From assembly GCA_963809965.1 (NCBI GenBank), contig CAWELU010000023.1:62001-126000 (forward strand): a stretch of 64,000 nt of DNA. The letters run 5' to 3'. This document shows positions 33,770 through 42,318 of the stretch, piece after piece. The position numbers and the translations under genes are program-made. Under the pieces are notes generated by a model. That model was given only the letters and a program-made list of their open reading frames with translations. It had not been told where the DNA came from and did no database searches. Source of the stretch: CAIWHR01 sp963809965 (GTDB taxonomy: Bacteria > Pseudomonadota > Gammaproteobacteria > Burkholderiales > Casimicrobiaceae). Position 1 is the first letter of the stretch, and the number at the start of each line of letters is the position of its first letter.

Positions 33770-34723
33770 TCAATGCGCCTCGCCAGCCAAATGGCGGGCA
33801 ATGCGATTGGCGATCGGCAGCCCAGCGCGCCGCTCGTAGTAGCTGAATGCAGGGCTGGGGTTCACCTCGAAACACACATATCGTCCTTCAGGCGTGCGCC
33901 TCAAGTCGATGCCAGCAAGCGGAAGGTTCAGGCGTGCCGCGAGTCCGATGCAGAGCGCACGGATGTCCGCGTCGAGCTCACACGCGACAATTTCGGGTTC
34001 GACGCCGATGTCACGGGCCGCGTAGCGGTAGTCAGTGGCATCGCTGACAATCGCCGCCACCAGCGCGGTATCCCCCACGACATGCACGCGGATGTCAGTC
34101 CCCGCGACGTGGCGCTGGAACTGGGTCGGGCACCAGCGGATCCGGTCGAGACGTGCCAAATCGTGCGGTTCAACGCGTCGTACGATGGAGCGAATGCCGC
34201 TCACCGACTTGTAGATCACGCCGCCACCCTCCGACCAGGCGCGCTCGATGAATTCGCGCGCGGCGTGCGAGTCGTTGGTGATCAGGGTCTCCGGGATGTC
34301 GAAGCCGGCGGCACGAATCGCCTGCGCCTGAAAAGGCTTCGAGTGATTGGACCCGGAATCGGCAGGCCGATTCAGCACGCGTCCCGGGGCGATATCGGCA
34401 AACCGCAGCAGGAGCTCGTGGAAGCGCTGGCAATGGGCACGCTCGGCGGAGTGCGGCGGCAGTCCGGCCATGCCGGGGAGGAACTCGTGATTCATCAGGC
34501 GCAGATACATCGCGGTGATGGCACTTAACGGGATGGTCTCGCCGTCGAGAGTCATTGTTCCGCCGATCGCGCCGCCGGCGGCCGCATCCGCAATCTCGAG
34601 GGTTAGATTCGCGGCGGCCACGCGCCGCTGATCGAGCAGGCGATGTTCCGCACCACTTGCCTCGAGCGCTTCGGTGACGAGCACGAGTGGGCTCTCGTCC
34701 GCAATACCGGCCAGCAGAATCAT
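33770..34723 (-). CDS. ATP-grasp ligase (RimK/MvdD-like)
   Basis: The product has 317 residues, the last gene of a four-gene operon. The pre-ATP-grasp part is 1-110. Then come VLNRPADSGSNHSKPFQAQA, VIYKSVSGIRSIVRR (nucleotide-contact Lys), FQRHVAGTDIRVHVVGDTAL, and AGIDLRRTPEGRYVCFEVNP plus SPAFSYYE, which provides the acidic Mg-ATP ligands. ATP-grasp enzymes activate a carboxylate as acyl-phosphate and join it to an amine, hydroxyl or thiol; RimK adds glutamates and MvdD-type enzymes make ester or amide crosslinks in graspetides. Its ATG overlaps the preceding stop (ATGA, 34720-34723). The likely substrate is a peptide or protein tail (inference from neighbours). Confidence 0.88.
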   Translation of the reverse strand: MILLAGIADESPLVLVTEALEASGAEHRLLDQRRVAAANLTLEIADAAAGGAIGGTMTLDGETIPLSAITAMYLRLMNHEFLPGMAGLPPHSAERAHCQRFHELLLRFADIAPGRVLNRPADSGSNHSKPFQAQAIRAAGFDIPETLITNDSHAAREFIERAWSEGGGVIYKSVSGIRSIVRRVEPHDLARLDRIRWCPTQFQRHVAGTDIRVHVVGDTALVAAIVSDATDYRYAARDIGVEPEIVACELDADIRALCIGLAARLNLPLAGIDLRRTPEGRYVCFEVNPSPAFSYYERRAGLPIANRIARHLAGEAH

Positions 34724-35448
34724 GCAGCGGCGCTCCGCACCAGCGCGCGAGCGAGGTCTCTGGCCAGCGGCCTGCCACCGATGCGGAAATCAACAGCGCC
34801 CGACGCATTGACGAACCGCCAACCGTGCTCGGACGATTGGTGCAGCTCAACCTGCAGCAGGGACACGCCCAGTAATAGCGCGAGTTGGCGGCAGCCGTCC
34901 TGCAAGCGGCGCGGCAGCAGTGGCCCGAACAGCCGGCCGTCGAAGACCAGCACCGCGTGGGTCGGTCGCATCGGAAGTGACTGGCCGTCGCCATCGGCCA
35001 CGCTGGTGCGCCAAACCTGGGTCGGCAAGCCGGCCATCGAGGCGAGATGCACGACGGTCGGCATCGGGAACGTTCCGCGGCCGAGAGCGAAGGGCAGCGG
35101 CGGATTGATGACCCGACCGGCGACGCCATTGATCCACGCCAGCAGGAATGCACTCAGCTCGGCTTCAGCATACGCACGGTCCTCTGGTGCCGCCCTCGCG
35201 AAGTGTTGGGTGGGCAAGTACTGGACGCGATTGACGAGGCCGGTAATCGCCTCCGGACGCAGTGTCCGCCCATCGGCAAGTACGATGCTGCCTGAGTCGC
35301 CGGCGTCACTCAGCCGATAGACGATTCGCCGGCTGAAGACGAGCTGCTCGACGGCGACGAGCTCGACGCCGGAGACGCGAAGATGCTGCATCGTCTCGCC
35401 GAGCCATAGCGCCGCCGCATCGCCGGGATGGCACAGGATGACAATCAT
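34720..35448 (-). CDS. ATP-grasp-associated protein (N-terminal ATP-grasp-like half)
   Basis: The product has 242 residues. MIVILCHPGDAAALWLGETM followed by YRLSDAGDSGSIVLADGRTL and ITGLVNRVQYLPTQHFA resembles the pre-ATP-grasp region, and RVINPPLPFALGRGTFPMPT matches the NRP/NPP strand of such enzymes. The glycine-rich ATP-binding half and metal ligands are absent, so it is probably a catalytically incomplete partner of the downstream ligase, comparable in role to leader-binding subunits (inference). It starts 56 bases after the protease stop and overlaps the ligase gene by 4 bases, so coupling is likely. Confidence 0.72.
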   Translation of the reverse strand: MIVILCHPGDAAALWLGETMQHLRVSGVELVAVEQLVFSRRIVYRLSDAGDSGSIVLADGRTLRPEAITGLVNRVQYLPTQHFARAAPEDRAYAEAELSAFLLAWINGVAGRVINPPLPFALGRGTFPMPTVVHLASMAGLPTQVWRTSVADGDGQSLPMRPTHAVLVFDGRLFGPLLPRRLQDGCRQLALLLGVSLLQVELHQSSEHGWRFVNASGAVDFRIGGRPLARDLARALVRSAAA

Positions 35449-35504
35449 CGCCTTGGAGGAGAGCGAAGGACCCCGCTCGACAGTGCGCGGCGTCCTCCGC
35501 TGTC

Positions 35505-37421
35505 TCAGGCCTCCGAAAGCTTCTCGGCGTCCTTCAGATCCTTATCGTCCTTGGCGGCTTGGCTACTTCCCTGAAGCGCTGACCGGCTGAGATCGGGCCG
35601 CAACTCCGTACCGATGAAGTGTACGAGCTGCTGCACCGTTTGCTCGAGTGCGGCGAGTCGTTGCTGCGTGCCGCCGTCGTCGGCGCCCGATGGCCTGATG
35701 CCGATAATGCCATCCGAGAGCTTTCCCTCCACCAGGTCCTTGTCCTTCTCCTTTAATTCCTTGCCTTCCTTGAACTCCTTCGTGTCCTTGCCTTCTTTGA
35801 ACTCCTTGTCCTTGAGCTCCTTCGTGTCTTTATCCTTGCGCTCCTTCGTGTCCTTGTCTTTCGCGAGCTCCTTGCCCTCTTTTTCCTTGACGAACTCCTT
35901 GCCCTCCTTGAACTCCTTGGCCACTTCTTTGGCGAGCTCCTTGCCCTTGCCGAAGGCGCACGCTGCAAAGGCGCGGATATCGGGACGGTTGCCGATGCGC
36001 TGGGTAGCCGGGCGGCCCGGTGCATCCTGCTGCAGGGAACCCGTCGAGCGAAGGCAGTTGCGCACTTGCGCCGGAGTCAGAACAGCGCGCCCCCTGGCCT
36101 TGGCCATGCCCTGAATGCACGCGATGGCGCCGGTCACGATGGGCGACGCGCTCGAGGTGCCGCTGAAGGTGTCGGTATACCAGAGGTCCTCGTTCGTGCC
36201 GCCCTGCAGATCACCGTACCCGCAGGTCGTGACCTCGCGGCCCCAGCCCTGCGCATCGATGAGCGCGCCCCAGTTCGAGAAATCCAGGCGTGACCGGTCA
36301 GGTCCGTGATTGCGGCCGTGCGTGCCAGGTGGCGGCGCGCCGGCCCCGACGACGATTGCCCCCGAATCACGGTTCGTTCGCCGGAATGAGTTGCGCCAGC
36401 CAGCGGGGAAGCCTGTGGCGGGTGTCTGATACAGCGCATCGTCGAGATCTTCCGCGCCGTTGCCGGCTGCTTCAACGACGATGATGCCCCGGCTAGTGGC
36501 ATTGAGAATCGCGGCAAAGTCATCGGGCCACCACTCCACGGCGATGTAGCCGCGCTGATCGGCGCGCGACGCGAAACTGAAGCGGGGGCCGGGACGGTGC
36601 ATCTCGAGCAGGATGATGTCGCCGGCTCTCAGCCGGGAGGCCGCCTGGTTGATGGCCGCGGCGGAGCCGATGGTCCCGTGCGAAACGGCGCTGGCGACGG
36701 CTTCGGCGGAGATTCCGACGATGCCAACCGTATTCACGTCGCCGCTGTACTCGCCGAGGACGGCGGTGCCATGATTGCGCCAGTCGACTCCCGCGAACTG
36801 GGTGCCGGCGACGACGCCTCCCTGATTCTGCGTGAGGTCTTCATGCGTGAAGCGCCACGCGCCCTCGACGTCGATAATGCGGATGTCACGCCCACGTCCA
36901 CCGGCCTGCGTCCACGCCCAGCGCGCATCGATGCCGCTCGGCGGCGAATCGAGAAAGATCTGCCGGGCGGTCAAATCCGGCGTCGCCGGCGGCGGCTCCT
37001 CCGGTGCGGCGGCCATATCGTTGATCCTGGGCAGCTCGACCGCCGGCTTCACGAAGGCGGCTTCAATAAGCTCGCTTTTCGATAGCTGCGCCCGCAGTTC
37101 GTCGACACGCTCACCTGGAACCTCGACCTTGTAGAAAACGGAGAGGTCCTCCATCGGTGCTTGTGCCGCCATGCTTTGCGCCGCCTGGCGTGCCATGATC
37201 CGCTCCTCGGTCGGTCCGAAGATCGGCGTCATGGTTGCACCGTGGCGGGCGAGCAATTTCGCGACATCGGACACGTTTTCACCGGCAGCGGACTTGAAGC
37301 GCCCGGCCGACGCCCTGAGAGCGGCCTGCGGCCGCATGACGACCACGAGTTCGGGCGGTGCGACCGCAGCGGCAGCCGGCTTGCTCCGCTTGCTCGGTTT
37401 GCGCGTGCTTTTTTGTGCCAT
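35505..37421 (-). CDS. S8 (subtilisin) serine peptidase with Lys/Glu-rich repeat tail
   Basis: The product has 638 residues from ATG 37421, behind a perfect AGGAGG. Basic N-terminus (KSTRKPSKRSKP) without a signal peptide; propeptide-like domain ~22-132; S8 domain ~150-490 with D184 (RIIDVEGAW), H217 (WRNHGTAVLGE), oxyanion N321 (VEAAGNGAED) and nucleophile S423 (FSGTSSASP). Residues ~492-567 are a low-complexity charged tail of units like KEFKEGKE, KDKDTKERK and KELKDKEFKEGKD. A final helical segment (TQQRLAALEQTVQQLVHFIG) may oligomerise. All catalytic residues are present. Absence of a signal implies cytosolic action or unusual export. The tail chemistry (K, T, D and E side chains) fits the neighbouring ATP-grasp genes. 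Confidence 0.93.
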   Translation of the reverse strand: MAQKSTRKPSKRSKPAAAAVAPPELVVVMRPQAALRASAGRFKSAAGENVSDVAKLLARHGATMTPIFGPTEERIMARQAAQSMAAQAPMEDLSVFYKVEVPGERVDELRAQLSKSELIEAAFVKPAVELPRINDMAAAPEEPPPATPDLTARQIFLDSPPSGIDARWAWTQAGGRGRDIRIIDVEGAWRFTHEDLTQNQGGVVAGTQFAGVDWRNHGTAVLGEYSGDVNTVGIVGISAEAVASAVSHGTIGSAAAINQAASRLRAGDIILLEMHRPGPRFSFASRADQRGYIAVEWWPDDFAAILNATSRGIIVVEAAGNGAEDLDDALYQTPATGFPAGWRNSFRRTNRDSGAIVVGAGAPPPGTHGRNHGPDRSRLDFSNWGALIDAQGWGREVTTCGYGDLQGGTNEDLWYTDTFSGTSSASPIVTGAIACIQGMAKARGRAVLTPAQVRNCLRSTGSLQQDAPGRPATQRIGNRPDIRAFAACAFGKGKELAKEVAKEFKEGKEFVKEKEGKELAKDKDTKERKDKDTKELKDKEFKEGKDTKEFKEGKELKEKDKDLVEGKLSDGIIGIRPSGADDGGTQQRLAALEQTVQQLVHFIGTELRPDLSRSALQGSSQAAKDDKDLKDAEKLSEA

Positions 37422-37483
37422 GAATACCTCCTGCTTCAAGACGCCCCCATCGGAAAATCGAGGGAGGCAGCGTCGCCATTCAG

Positions 37484-37765
37484 CTAGGGCAGTTCCTCGC
37501 CGGGTTTCGCGTACGCCGTTTCGATTCCACCGATACCGCGCAACGCCGCGGCAAGCTTGTCCGCGCGTGCCATGTCGGGCACCGCGATTGTTATCGATAC
37601 AGAAGGGGTATCGCCGGCGATCTCCCGCGCAGGGGACGCGATCAGCTCGGCATCGTGCTTCGACAACAGCCGCTTGACATCAGGGCGCGTCAAAATGACG
37701 TGCTCGCCACGCGTCTGGTGGACACGGTGACTCGGCGCGAGTTGAACGACGACGTAGGCGGACAC
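37484..37765 (-). CDS. Free-standing propeptide-like protein related to the S8 peptidase N-domain
   Basis: A 93-residue product starts with GTG at 37765. MSAYVVVQLAPSHRV, then DVKRLLSKHDAELI, then SVSITIAVPDMARADKLAAA and IETAYAKPGEELP align well with the protease N-domain (LVVVM..., DVAKLLARHGATM, SVFYKVEVPGERVDELRAQL, IEAAFVKPAVELP). It is thus a separate copy of the I9-like fold that chaperones or inhibits subtilisins. It is first in the operon, 62 bases before the protease, and may act in trans as inhibitor, folding helper or adaptor (inference). The ribosome binding site is weak. Confidence 0.75.
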   Translation of the reverse strand: MSAYVVVQLAPSHRVHQTRGEHVILTRPDVKRLLSKHDAELIASPAREIAGDTPSVSITIAVPDMARADKLAAALRGIGGIETAYAKPGEELP

Positions 37766-38165
37766 TCCGGCTCGCTGTATTGGAGGTACAAACGGTCCTT
37801 TGCCTCAGATGAATCCTGCGCGAACGATGAGGGATTCTATGCGCCTCCGGAGGTTTACGGAAGACGGAGTCCGGCGCCTTCGTGACGCGATGGGAACCCT
37901 CGTCGGCAACGTTAGCGCCAAGACCCTGGGCATCGGTCAGGCGGCGCCCCTCATCGTGAAGGCGTGAAAGAGTGTCCGCCGAGCGCTCGGCGGCGAGCAA
38001 CGCGAGCAGGCATTCCCGATTGCGCCGCGCTACCCGACGACGACGCGCGGATAACTTCAACCGGACGCCTCATGCACGGAAATGCTTACAGGCCCCAACA
38101 ATCGATTTCCAGCAGATCACGCTGCCACCTTCAACTCGTCGCCGTACGCCAGTATCGTCCGCAGC
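37766..38165. other. Promoter region upstream of the protease operon
   Basis: About 400 bases separate the operon from the secreted-protein gene on the same strand. Longer frames exist but have no family-like content. The region should contain the operon promoter; no pair of boxes was chosen. Confidence 0.35.
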
Positions 38166-38750
38166 TCACGGAAAGCTGGTCACGATATTGAGGTGCGTGG
38201 CGATGTCGATCCCTGGGTTCACCGCGATACCCCCGTTGTCTCGGCATGTCGTGCTGTTCTGGGCGCCGTCGGGCTCATGGTGGATGAAGCAGAAAGTGTC
38301 GACCGCCTTGAGCTGCAGTAAATACCCGGTCGTGCCTACGCCGGCTGCAGGCATACTGCCGAGCCAGTGGAAGTGGGCATGAGCACCGGGTTCCGGGATG
38401 TCGACGCGGCTCACCAGAAACACCGGGTGATCGTCATCCACTTCGTACAGGAACGTTGCTGCGCCGGGCTCGCCATCCATAATCCAGCCCACGGTGCAGG
38501 AGTTGGCGCTGCAATCGACGTGTGTTGCCACGGGATAGCCGTCTTTCGTGACAGCCCCGGTGAAGTGAATATAGAAGTACCCGGATAGGCTGCCGTCGTT
38601 TTTCCGGCTGGTCTGCTGATGAGTATCAATGTCATTGCCGAACAGGAACGGAAATGGCGCCGCATGGTTGCGCCATGGGTAGAAAGCGGCGGCCGGGCCA
38701 GACCCCAACAGCGACAGAAAGAAAGTCGTCAAAGTGATGAGCGCCCTCAT
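38166..38750 (-). CDS. Exported hypothetical protein
   Basis: The product has 194 residues with AAGGAGGTG before the ATG. Signal peptide MRALITLTTFFLSLLGSGPA, cut near AAA-F. The mature part has FPFLFGNDIDTHQQTSRKND, GSLSGYFYIHFTGAVTKDGY, four cysteines (HVDCSANSC, DTFCFIHHE, STTCRDN) that could form two disulfides, and HAHFHWLG. A periplasmic or secreted beta-rich protein is likely. Its family is not recognised. It is transcribed toward the protease operon, 400 bases away. Confidence 0.78.
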   Translation of the reverse strand: MRALITLTTFFLSLLGSGPAAAFYPWRNHAAPFPFLFGNDIDTHQQTSRKNDGSLSGYFYIHFTGAVTKDGYPVATHVDCSANSCTVGWIMDGEPGAATFLYEVDDDHPVFLVSRVDIPEPGAHAHFHWLGSMPAAGVGTTGYLLQLKAVDTFCFIHHEPDGAQNSTTCRDNGGIAVNPGIDIATHLNIVTSFP

Positions 38751-38996
38751 GGCACCTCCTTAATGCAGGGAAGGGAATCGAATCGTAGCCCCGGACTCCG
38801 TCCGCTTCAACAAGACCTACGTTCCTGCAAGCCGACACTGAATCACACGCATGATCAATTCCGCAGTCCCGCATTTAGGATATGAATATTCGCGGTTCCA
38901 ATCTCGGAGTTTTCGGCATTGTTCTGGCGATGAAGTCCAGGTTTCCGCTGTAGCATTCAACGGTCAGGTGCCCATCCTATTGCGGGGAAGATCAAG

Positions 38997-39431
38997 ATGA
39001 AAACTTCCGAGCAATCCAAAGCGCCTCCGCACGCCAACAAAGCAGCGCTGGCACAGACCCTTCCCGGCGGCACCATCGGAAGGGAGAAGCTCTCGCTCCC
39101 TGCGATCATGGCTTGCACGTTTGCGAAATTCGATGTCGCGCTGCGTGCCCGTCTCCTGGGACGCCTGCTCGCTTCGGTCGGCCCGCTGGCGTTGAAGGTC
39201 GTCGGCGGCGGAGTTTTTGCCAAATACGTGCCACACGCGCGATCGCGTGCGATCCCGGTATCGTTCGAGGACGCCGCGCGTGCCACTTCGAGCCAGGTGT
39301 GCGACCTCGTGCATTACGTCGAGCAGAGCAACCCGAACCTGATCGACAGTTTGACGTACGACGTACTGAGCGCTTCCGAATCTCTACAGCGCACCGGATC
39401 CACAGGGAAGGATAGGATCCGGCACGATTAG
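38997..39431 (+). CDS. Hypothetical protein
   Basis: A 144-residue product follows GGGGAAG. The N-terminal 30 residues look disordered (MKTSEQSKAPPHANKAALAQ), then helical segments AIMACTFAKFDVALRARLLG and RLLASVGPLALKVVGGGVFA, and a polar end (VCDLVHYVEQSNPNLIDSLT). No domain is recognised. The central hydrophobic stretch could be a membrane-associated helix. Composition and ribosome binding site support a real gene. Confidence 0.62.
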   Translation: MKTSEQSKAPPHANKAALAQTLPGGTIGREKLSLPAIMACTFAKFDVALRARLLGRLLASVGPLALKVVGGGVFAKYVPHARSRAIPVSFEDAARATSSQVCDLVHYVEQSNPNLIDSLTYDVLSASESLQRTGSTGKDRIRHD

Positions 39432-39928
39432 CCAACGAGATGCGGAAAGGCCTCTGCCGCACCGGGCCGCGGCGAATCCTTCTCACCACTTGCGAGCGGC
39501 TCGCGCGTTACTATTGAACGCGGCAGTCCAAGCGGTAGAGTCGAAAACGAATGTTTCGACGCAAGCGTTTTCTGGTGATTTCTGGCTGAATGCCAAATGG
39601 CGACCTCACATCAGGTGAGATAACGCGGAGAGACGGAAAACTGGGCGGCCTGCGCGACGCACGGAGTATTCGATGAAATCGCCATGGCGAAGTTATTGGC
39701 AACGAGACGCGGCGAGAGCGATCACCCCGACGAAGCACGAACGTGAATATTCGCGTTGCCGGCCGCAGCGCAGCGGCGTAGCTTCTTCACCGGTGCCCCC
39801 GAGCAATAGATGATTTCAAGCTGCGCGTTCTTCCGGTGCCCGGTGGGAAGCGCATAGCCGGCACGGCACCAGATCACCGGGGCCACATCGTCGCCTGACC
39901 AGCAAGGTGCCAGACGAGCACGACTGTC
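39432..39928. other. Gene-poor gap
   Basis: About 500 bases without a supported gene. A minus-strand frame at 39722-39900 ends GNANIHVRASSG after QLEIIYCSGAPVKKLRRCAA, which could be a fragment of an older gene. Nothing further can be said. Confidence 0.3.
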
Positions 39929-40630
39929 ATGTCCGAATCCTATTGCCCTCGCCTCTCGGAAGCGACGAATCTGTTGCCGCTCCTGCGAATCCACCTCGTT
40001 GCCGCGGCGGCCCGCCATTGGCTTCCCGGTGCCGTTTCGCTCGACCTGCTGCCGATTGTCGAGGACGGGCTGTTCGGATACGAGGTCGCACCCGACCGGG
40101 AGACGCGTGTCTGTCTGGCCATAGGCTGCAACGGGAACGGCGTACCCATGCTGCGCAGGACGTCGTACAGCGCGGATACTTCCAACGCCGTGCGTCTGGC
40201 GGCCGTGGACGGCCAAACGATCAGTCGAAATGCGCCCGGAACGCGCCACGCCCAGCAGCGTGACTCCCTCTTTCCCGACTGGCCATCGGCCGTGGCGGCA
40301 GCATGGGCCCAGCTTGCCACCCGGCCGCCAGACCGACCGCGGCGGCGGGTCGAGCTGAACGAGGACGTGCATCGGGCCCTCGACGAAGCGCTGGCCATCG
40401 CGCATTCGCATCTGGCCGCTTGGGATCCCTTCATCCGGTTTGTCGGTCTACCCGACGAAGCACAACATGGCTTTGCCTTGCACGGGGCCGCGGGTGAGCA
40501 TGGCGAGCTGGTATGTCAACGGCCGGACATCTGGATATTGCGCTGGAAGTCTCCCCCGCACGCGATCTACGAAGAATGGTCGGTCGCGCTCCCGGATCGG
40601 GATGCGGCCAGCGAAGTGACGCGCGCCTGA
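39929..40630 (+). CDS. Hypothetical protein, 233 residues
   Basis: It starts MSESYCPRLSEATNLLPLLR. Other visible stretches are AVSLDLLPIVEDGLFGYEVA, FPDWPSAVAAAWAQLATRPP and AHSHLAAWDPFIRFVGLPDE. It is soluble, lacks a signal peptide and has no recognised motif. The gene ends 160 bases before the patatin gene on the same strand, and they may be co-transcribed. A competing frame on the opposite strand covers much of it but is less protein-like. Confidence 0.6.
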   Translation: MSESYCPRLSEATNLLPLLRIHLVAAAARHWLPGAVSLDLLPIVEDGLFGYEVAPDRETRVCLAIGCNGNGVPMLRRTSYSADTSNAVRLAAVDGQTISRNAPGTRHAQQRDSLFPDWPSAVAAAWAQLATRPPDRPRRRVELNEDVHRALDEALAIAHSHLAAWDPFIRFVGLPDEAQHGFALHGAAGEHGELVCQRPDIWILRWKSPPHAIYEEWSVALPDRDAASEVTRA

Positions 40631-40789
40631 ATGGCGTTGACCTACGGGTCATCCGGAACGAAACTTGAACTCGGCTCGCGTTCCTGCGGAGCATCGACCA
40701 GTGTCACCGTCTCGACGACAGCAATCGGGCCGCGTCAACCGGCCACCCGGAGCGATCGCGTAGCGCGGGCCGGCACAGCGGAGACCGTC

Positions 40790-41816
40790 ATGGCGAAGAA
40801 GAAGATCTGCCTGGCCCTTCAGGGCGGGGGTGCGCACGGCGCCTTTACCTGGGGCGTCCTCGATGGCCTGCTGGCCGAGGAGTCACTCGAGATCCAGGCG
40901 GTAAGCGGAACGAGCGCGGGGGCGATGAACGGCGCGGTCATGGTCGACGCGCTGAAGAGCGGCGGACGGCAGCACGCACGCGAGCGACTGGAACGGTTCT
41001 GGCGCAGCATCTCGGAAGCGGGCAACAACGTTTTCAGGCCGGGGCGCATGCTCTTTCCCGGTCTTCGGCCCCAACTCCGACTGGTCGCCGCTCGCCCTCT
41101 GGACGGAAATGCTGTCCCTCGTCTGGTCGCCGTACGACAACCCCTTCTATGCGAACGTGCTGGCCGACGTCATCGGCCGGGAGCTTCCCGATTTCAGCGC
41201 GCTCAACGACGACAGGATGCCTCATCTCTTCGTGTGCGCGACGAACGTCAGGACCAACCGGCGGAAGATCTTCGGCCCGGGGGAACTCGGTGCCGGTGCT
41301 CTGACGGCATCGGCGTGCCTGCCGACGATCTTCCGGTCGGTCGAGGTGGACGGCGACTTCTATTGGGACGGCGGCTATCTCGGCAATCCTGCGCTGTCTC
41401 CATTGCGCAGTCCGGCGCTCGCGCCGGACCTGCTGATCGTCTGGGTCAATCCGCTGAACCAGCCCAACCTGCCGACCAATGCGCGCGACATCCTCGACCG
41501 GCTGAACGAGGTTACGTTCAACGCTACGCTGGTGCAGGAGATCGAGGCAATCGATGCAATCAACGAGCTGAAGGCAAACGGGGATGCGCTCGATGCTCCG
41601 TACAAGCGAATTCGCCTGCACGAGATCAAGGACGAGCCGGCTCTCGCGCGGTTCGGGCATGCGAGCAAGAGCAATACCGACTGGAATTTCCTTGTTGAGT
41701 TGCGGGACCTCGGGCGTCAGGCGGCGAAACGATGGCTGAAGTCCAGCTTCGACGATGTCGGCAAAAAGACAACCGCCGATATGCATCGCATGCTGCGTTG
41801 CCTCGAGTCCGCCTGA
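40790..41816 (+). pseudogene. Patatin-like phospholipase with one frameshift
   Basis: The first frame from ATG 40790 reads MAKKKICLALQGGGAHGAFT, with the oxyanion-hole GGGAHG (12-17) and nucleophile S42 in VSGTSAGAMNG. Near 41055-41075 the frame must move by +1 to continue SDWSPLALWTEMLSLVWSPY. The second frame carries the catalytic Asp in DGDFYWDGGYLGNPAL and the C-terminal helices to 41816. Together they form a normal ~340-residue patatin of the RssA/YchK type that cleaves acyl esters of lipids. Both halves are well conserved, so the shift is either recent or a sequence error. Confidence 0.85.
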
Positions 41817-42318
41817 CCACGAAACCCGGTGACGGGGCGCGCCGTCGCCGCTTGCCGGCTCGCGGGGACCCGCGGAAGCGAGGCTGATGCCAGCCGCACT
41901 CCGACGTTCTGTGCCCTGTTGGCGGCGAATTCGTATTCAAGCGGCGATCGGAATCTGAAGAGGAAGCGCAGGTTGGCGAGCCAGCGGCACGCGCGCAGTG
42001 CGGCGTCGTTCCCGAACGTTCTTCTGCTCAACTTGTCGAGGATAACCAGCGCGCCTGGTCCGTGGGCGGGTGCAGCGCGAATCGTGCTTGCCTTGCCGTC
42101 GTCAAACGTGGGAAACAGGCTCACGGGACCGCGAGGCAATACGCCGAGCGGCCGACGCCAAATGTGCTGGAGATCGAGTATTCCGAAGAATCGAAAACAA
42201 CTGCGTGAGCATTCGCAAGAAAAACGAAGTCTGACCGTATGGTGCTATCTCGAGCTGCCGCTGGCGCGATTCTCACGCAAGAGCAGGGAGCGAATCAGAG
42301 CAGTGATGCAGCAGCCCG
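41817..42318. other. Gap between patatin and the GlxA-type regulator
   Basis: About 500 bases without a supported gene. A minus-strand frame contains AALRACRWLANLRFLFRFRS and PLEYEFAANRAQN, which is protein-like but has no start with a ribosome binding site. It could be a remnant. Confidence 0.3.

Noticed and set aside
35750..35960. Tandem-repeat DNA that might be a CRISPR or minisatellite
   Set aside because: Units are 9-30 bases, irregular and in frame with the protease; they encode the charged tail. There are no spacers of constant length.
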